DNA of 15,454 nucleotides from an uncultured Oscillospiraceae bacterium. Lineage in GTDB: Bacteria; Bacillota; Clostridia; Oscillospirales; Ruminococcaceae. Both the position numbers and the translations under genes were made by a program. The first letter of the stretch is position 1. The number at the start of each line of letters is the position of its first letter. The DNA is taken from positions 1 to 15,454 of the forward strand of contig CAKSHT010000041.1 of NCBI GenBank assembly GCA_934457235.1, read 5' to 3'. The notes beneath the pieces were generated by a model. It had not been told where the DNA came from. It saw only the letters and a program-made list of their open reading frames with translations, and searched no databases. Of the stretch, positions 12,083-15,454 are shown in pieces.

Positions 12083-12838
12083 ATGGAAAAGATCAGAATT
12101 CAGAAAATCATCGCAGACAGCGGAAGATGCTCCCGCCGTAAGGCAGAGGAGCTTATCACGGCTGGGGCAGTTACAGTCAACGGACGTCCCTGCACACTGG
12201 GCGACAAGGCAGATCCGGTGAACGACCTCATACGCGTGGAGGGCGAGGAGATCTCCGCAGAGCGTGCCGAAAAGCGCTATATAATGCTCAACAAGCCCCG
12301 CGGCTATGTTACATCAATGTCCGATGAGATGGGCAGGAAAGTGGCTTCCGACCTGCTGACGGACGTTCCGGAGCGAGTTTATCCCGTCGGGAGGCTGGAC
12401 AGGAATTCCGAGGGTCTGCTGATATTTACGAACGACGGCGAATTTGCCAACGATATCATGCACCCGTCAAAGCACGTCCCCAAGACCTACCGCGTTACGA
12501 TAGACGGAGCAGTCAACGAGGATCAGCTGTCCCGACTGATGTCAGGCGTGGAGCTTGACGACGGAATAAAGACGCTTCCCTGTACCGTGGAGGTAATATC
12601 CGAGGCTCCGGACAGAACGGTGCTCCGTTTCGTCATCAAGGAGGGCAGGAACCGGCAGATACGCCGCATGTGCACCGCTGTAGGACTGGAAGTCGGCAGA
12701 CTGCGCAGAACATCCATCGGCGGCGTGAAGCTCGGCATGCTGAAGCCCGGCGCATACCGCGACCTCACCAAGGAGGAACTGCGTTCACTGCGCGCTTCCA
12801 TCGGCAAGAGCAGCGGCAGACCTAATAAGAGAAAGTAA
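12083..12838 (+). CDS. rluB: 23S rRNA pseudouridine synthase, RluB/RsuA family
   Basis: This 251-aa enzyme isomerises a uridine of rRNA to pseudouridine. The N-terminal S4 RNA-binding domain (about 3-50) reads RIQKIIADSGRCSRRKAEELI. The catalytic domain contains VGRLDRNSEGLLIFTNDG with the essential Asp at D106, and later IKEGRNRQIRRMCTAVG, diagnostic of the RsuA/RluB/RluE/RluF branch. RluB (23S helix 89 region) is preferred because this gene in Firmicutes commonly follows scpAB and dacF-type genes; the precise target uridine cannot be read from sequence. GAAAGG (12071-12076) precedes the ATG. It is the last gene of the operon. Confidence 0.9.
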   Translation: MEKIRIQKIIADSGRCSRRKAEELITAGAVTVNGRPCTLGDKADPVNDLIRVEGEEISAERAEKRYIMLNKPRGYVTSMSDEMGRKVASDLLTDVPERVYPVGRLDRNSEGLLIFTNDGEFANDIMHPSKHVPKTYRVTIDGAVNEDQLSRLMSGVELDDGIKTLPCTVEVISEAPDRTVLRFVIKEGRNRQIRRMCTAVGLEVGRLRRTSIGGVKLGMLKPGAYRDLTKEELRSLRASIGKSSGRPNKRK

Positions 12839-12917
12839 GCCGGACGGATTATTCTACATCTGAGCATGAAACGTTTATTTCCCTGTAAGCACGGTTTGTG
12901 AAAATTGACAAAAAATT

Positions 12918-12941
12918 AACCATCGTAGCAAGTGGTTTTAT
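12918..12941 (+). terminator. Weak candidate terminator after rluB
   Basis: AACCAT pairs with GTGGTT (one wobble) across an 8-base loop, followed by TTATTG. The stem is short, and no better terminator was found between rluB and the next promoter. Confidence 0.3.
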
Positions 12942-12953
12942 TGCAAAAGATAA

Positions 12954-12994
12954 AAAATGAAAAAATCGCCGATTTTCGCTTGTCATTTCATTTT
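12954..12994. promoter_or_regulatory. 9-bp inverted repeat overlapping the carboxylase promoter
   Basis: AAAATGAAA (12954-12962) and TTTCATTTT (12986-12994) are perfect inverted copies, with a nested AAAATC-gcc-GATTTT between them. The right arm occupies the promoter spacer directly after the -35. This suits an operator or a looped repressor site. Confidence 0.45.
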
Positions 12995-13008
12995 CAATGT
13001 AGTATAAT
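12980..13008 (+). promoter_or_regulatory. Sigma-A promoter of the carboxyltransferase operon
   Basis: TTGTCA (12980-12985), 17 bp, TATAAT (13003-13008). A leader of about 93 bases follows and holds a small hairpin, CGGAA-gcaga-TTCCG (13049-13063). Confidence 0.82.
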
Positions 13009-13107
13009 TATTGTGGATAAATTTTAATTAAGACGGCGGAAGTATGCTCGGAAGCAGATTCCGGATTTATCATGCCGATCTCAATAGCAGTTATTGGAGG
13101 AGTTAAA

Positions 13108-14433
13108 ATGGCGTTTTCAAAGACACTGGCTGAGATGGAACAGAACGTTCCGGACAGCGACGCAAGAAAAAGACTGACTGCTCTCTTTGATGAGGACAGC
13201 TTCACCGAGCTTGACAAGTTCCTGTCAGCTGACGGTGCGGTCAGCAGCGTTGCAGCAGGCTGCGGCACAATCAACGGCGGTTCTGTCTATGCATATGCCC
13301 AGGACGTATCCGTCAAGGGCGGCGCGGTTGACAAGAGCGCAGCGCTCAAGATCAAGAAGATCTACGAGCTGGCTGCAAAGAACGGCGCTCCCGTTGTCGC
13401 AATGTTCGACAGCAAGGGCGGCGATATCAACGAGGGTATGGAAGTGCTCGCTGACTACGGCGATATCATCAGTGCTTCCGCTGCTATTTCCGGCGTTGTT
13501 CCGCAGATCGCGGTAGTTACCGGCGTATGTGCCGGCGCGGCTGCTGTTATCGCAGCTATGGCTGATGTCACCATCATGACCGAGAAGGCTGAGCTGTTCC
13601 TTACAGCTCCGTTCAATACACCCGACGGCAAGATCGAGGGCGCAGGCAAGGCTGCAAATGCCGCTAAGTCCGGTGTGGCTGATATCCTCGCAAAGGACGA
13701 CGCTGACGCTGTTGCAAAGGCTAAGAAGCTGGCTGCTATCCTGCCCGCTAACAACATTTCCCTCGCAGGAAACGACGATTTCGCAGATAACGACGCAGCA
13801 GTTTCCGCTTCCCTCAAGGGCGCGGCTCTCGTTGCAGCTCTCGCAGACAAGAATTCCGTTGTAGAGCTGGGCGCTGAGTTCGGCACCGCTGCCTATACCG
13901 CATTCGCAAGCATGAACTGGGCTACAGTTGCTTTCGTTTCTACCGATAAGGCTGCTAAGCTCACCGCAGCTGACAGCGCTAAGATCGCTAGATTCGTTCA
14001 GCTCGCTGACGTATTCTCTATCCCGGTAGTTACAGTACTTAACACAGAGGGCTTCGAGGCTTCCAGCGCTGCTGAGCTTGCAGGCTCCGTACGCGACGCC
14101 GCTAAGCTCGCGCAGGTTTACGCTTCCGCTACCACCACCAAGATCAACCTTATCACCGGCAAGGCTATCGGCTCCGCTTACGCAGCATTCGACAGCGCTG
14201 ACCTTACTTTCGCATGGGAGAACGCTTCCATCGCTCCGATGAGCGCTGAGGCTTCCAAGGTATTCATGGGCGAGGAGATCGACTCCACTCCGTTCAAGGC
14301 TGCTTCCCTCGGTATGATCGACGGCGTTATCGCTGCTGAAGATACCAAGCAGGCCGTTGCTTCCGCTGTTGACATGTGCTCCAGCAAGAGAGTGACCGCT
14401 CCCACAAGAAAGCACGTTAATTTCGTATTTTAA
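13108..14433 (+). CDS. Biotin-dependent carboxyltransferase subunit (PccB/12S-like), short form
   Basis: This 441-aa crotonase-fold protein is related to propionyl-CoA carboxylase beta and the 12S subunit of transcarboxylase, which move a carboxyl group between biotin and an acyl-CoA. The N-half shows KRLTALFDEDSFTELD, GYGTING-like GCGTINGGSVYAYAQD, and an oxyanion-type GVCAGAAAV (139-147). The C-half shows AKIARFVQLADVFSIPVVTVLNTEGF and the second Gly motif GKAIGSAY (351-358). It is about 70 residues shorter than usual family members, and the normally conserved DSGGARIQEG is DSKGGDINEG (101-110). The start at 13108 is fixed by GGAGGAG at 13096-13102; an in-frame ATG at 13072 would add 12 residues but lacks a ribosome binding site. 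Codons are those of a highly expressed gene. It heads an operon with biotin carrier and OadA/5S-like genes. Confidence 0.85.
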   Translation: MAFSKTLAEMEQNVPDSDARKRLTALFDEDSFTELDKFLSADGAVSSVAAGCGTINGGSVYAYAQDVSVKGGAVDKSAALKIKKIYELAAKNGAPVVAMFDSKGGDINEGMEVLADYGDIISASAAISGVVPQIAVVTGVCAGAAAVIAAMADVTIMTEKAELFLTAPFNTPDGKIEGAGKAANAAKSGVADILAKDDADAVAKAKKLAAILPANNISLAGNDDFADNDAAVSASLKGAALVAALADKNSVVELGAEFGTAAYTAFASMNWATVAFVSTDKAAKLTAADSAKIARFVQLADVFSIPVVTVLNTEGFEASSAAELAGSVRDAAKLAQVYASATTTKINLITGKAIGSAYAAFDSADLTFAWENASIAPMSAEASKVFMGEEIDSTPFKAASLGMIDGVIAAEDTKQAVASAVDMCSSKRVTAPTRKHVNFVF

Positions 14434-14457
14434 TCTATAAACAGAGAGGTTTTTGAA

Positions 14458-14823
14458 ATGAAAAGATACACCATCACCGTAAACGGCAATGCTTATGACG
14501 TAACTGTAGACGAGGCTGACGGCTCCGCTCCCGCAGTGGCTGCTGCTCCCGCTCCCAAGAAGGCTGCTCCTGCAAAGAAGGCTGCTGCTCCCGCAGGCGC
14601 ACAGGGCAACGCTGCTGTAAACGCTCCTATGAACGGCACTATCGTTGACGTTAAGGTCAAGGTAGGCGACAAGGTAACAAACGGTACTGTTATCGCAGTT
14701 CTTGAGGCTATGAAGATGGAGAACGACATCGTGTCCGACAGAGACGGCGTTGTTGCTTCCATCAACGTGACCAAGGGCGAGGCAGTTGAGACCGGCGCCG
14801 TTGTAGCTACACTCAACGCATAA
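14458..14823 (+). CDS. Biotin carboxyl carrier protein (1.3S/AccB-like)
   Basis: This 121-aa biotin carrier shuttles the carboxyl group between the two carboxyltransferase partners encoded on either side. The N-terminus MKRYTITVNGNAYDVTVDE matches the start of the transcarboxylase 1.3S subunit and decarboxylase gamma/delta-type carriers. A flexible Ala/Pro/Lys-rich linker (about 23-52) is followed by the biotinyl domain with NAPMNGTIVDVKVKVGD and the biotinylation site EAMKM, with K86 as the modified Lys. It needs a biotin ligase encoded elsewhere. GAGAGG 8 bp upstream marks the start. Codon bias is strong, as in the rest of this operon. Confidence 0.95.
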   Translation: MKRYTITVNGNAYDVTVDEADGSAPAVAAAPAPKKAAPAKKAAAPAGAQGNAAVNAPMNGTIVDVKVKVGDKVTNGTVIAVLEAMKMENDIVSDRDGVVASINVTKGEAVETGAVVATLNA

Positions 14824-14839
14824 TTTAAGGAGAAGCAAG

Positions 14840-15454
14840 ATGGCAAAATTAAAGATTACTGAAACCGTTCTTCGTGACGCGCATCAGTCCCTGCTCGCCA
14901 CAAGAATGTCCATGGACGACATGCGTCCTATCCTCTCCGAGATGGATAAGATCGGATTTTACTCTGCTGAGTGCTGGGGCGGCGCTACATTCGACTCCTG
15001 CATTCGCTTCCTGGACGAGGATCCGTGGGAGAGGCTGCGTATCCTGAGAAAGGAAATGCCGAACACCAAGCTCCAGATGCTGTTCAGAGGACAGAACATG
15101 CTGGGCTACCGTCACTATGCTGACGACCTGGTCGAGTACTTCGTACAGAAGTCCATCGCTAACGGCATCGATATAATCCGTATCTTCGACGCACTGAACG
15201 ATATCCGCAACCTTGAGACTGCTATCAAGGCAGCCAAGAAGGAGCAGGGTCACGCTCAGGTAGCTATTTCCTATACTCTCGGCGAGGTATTCACTCACGA
15301 GTATTATATGAACTACGCTAAGCAGATCGAGAGCGCCGGCGCAGATTCCATCTGCATCAAGGATATGGCGGCTCTGCTGACTCCGTACGAGGCTGCAAGC
15401 CTTGTTAAGGATCTTAAGTCTACCGTTAAGATCCCGATACAGCTGCACACTCAC
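14840..15454 (+). CDS. oadA: Oxaloacetate decarboxylase alpha / transcarboxylase 5S-type subunit (3' partial)
   Basis: The first 205 residues are visible and the gene runs off the window; the family is usually 450-600 aa. The TIM-barrel carboxyltransferase domain exchanges a carboxyl group between biotin and pyruvate/oxaloacetate. Visible motifs are TVLRDAHQSLLATR with metal ligand D13, ECWGGATFD, LFRGQNMLGY, RIFDALND, the active-site Lys in CIKDMAALL (K174) and the metal ligands H203 and H205 in LHTH. AAGGAGA (14827-14833) supports the ATG. The partial sequence cannot separate OadA from PycB or the 5S subunit. With a PccB-like gene and a 1.3S-like carrier beside it and no biotin carboxylase visible, a transcarboxylase or a decarboxylase role is favoured over ATP-dependent pyruvate carboxylase. 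Confidence 0.9.
   Translation, partial: MAKLKITETVLRDAHQSLLATRMSMDDMRPILSEMDKIGFYSAECWGGATFDSCIRFLDEDPWERLRILRKEMPNTKLQMLFRGQNMLGYRHYADDLVEYFVQKSIANGIDIIRIFDALNDIRNLETAIKAAKKEQGHAQVAISYTLGEVFTHEYYMNYAKQIESAGADSICIKDMAALLTPYEAASLVKDLKSTVKIPIQLHTH

Noticed and set aside
13044..13106. 20-codon leader frame ending 1 base before the carboxyltransferase start
   Set aside because: The only purine-rich stretch is 1-2 bases from its ATG, too close for initiation, and the peptide has no runs of a regulatory amino acid.
13225..14838. 537-codon open frame on the - strand opposite the carboxyltransferase and biotin carrier genes
   Set aside because: Its length follows from the strong GCT/GCA-type codon bias of the sense genes. 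The product is a Ser/Cys/Leu/Asp-rich sequence with no recognisable domain, and it crosses two real genes and their ribosome binding site.

Overview
The window reads as chromosome from a strictly anaerobic, low-to-mid GC Clostridia member, most like the Ruminococcus/Oscillospiraceae group. Supporting signs are the class of hybrid cluster protein (cysteine spacing typical of strict anaerobes), the scpA-scpB-DUF2953-ytfJ-dacF-rluB gene order, AGGAGG-type ribosome binding sites, many small lipoproteins, and TTGACA-17-TATAAT promoters. The taxon is an inference from gene content; no rRNA is present.

Layout. (1) 1-2868, + strand: a zinc-type metal uptake operon: the end of a Fur-family regulator (probable Zur), then znuA, znuC and znuB, with overlaps of 4 and 8 bp and a 1-bp gap. 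(2) 2869-3211: a gene-free, hairpin-rich repeat element between convergent znuB and hcp, holding a terminator that serves hcp. (3) 3212-4774, - strand: hcp, hybrid cluster protein. (4) 4937-7424, + strand: three consecutive lipoprotein genes, each with its own promoter, sharing a small domain (two copies in the first, one in each of the others). A second hairpin element, bounded by exact copies of a terminator, sits between the second and third. (5) 7593-12838, + strand: a compact run of a site-2 protease, scpA, scpB, a DUF2953 protein, ytfJ, a DacF-type carboxypeptidase and rluB, covering chromosome condensation, sporulation/wall maintenance and rRNA pseudouridylation. (6) 13108-15454+: a strongly expressed operon of carboxyltransferase, biotin carrier protein and oxaloacetate decarboxylase alpha/5S-type subunit (cut by the window end). 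Together these match the three soluble parts of a transcarboxylase or a biotin-dependent decarboxylase.

No CRISPR array, tRNA, rRNA, insertion-sequence transposase or phage gene was seen. The most unusual signals are the two hairpin mosaics (2897-3207 and 6766-7000). They share a 15-nt end (GCTTGTCGAAAAAGT) and both lie, in the same orientation relative to the upstream gene, between a duplicated terminator arm or hairpin and an intact terminator. They look like members of a small non-coding mobile or repeat family that targets intrinsic terminators. Also notable are the four-copy lipoprotein domain cluster, the short divergent carboxyltransferase, and very different codon use in the second lipoprotein and the carboxylase operon compared with their neighbours.
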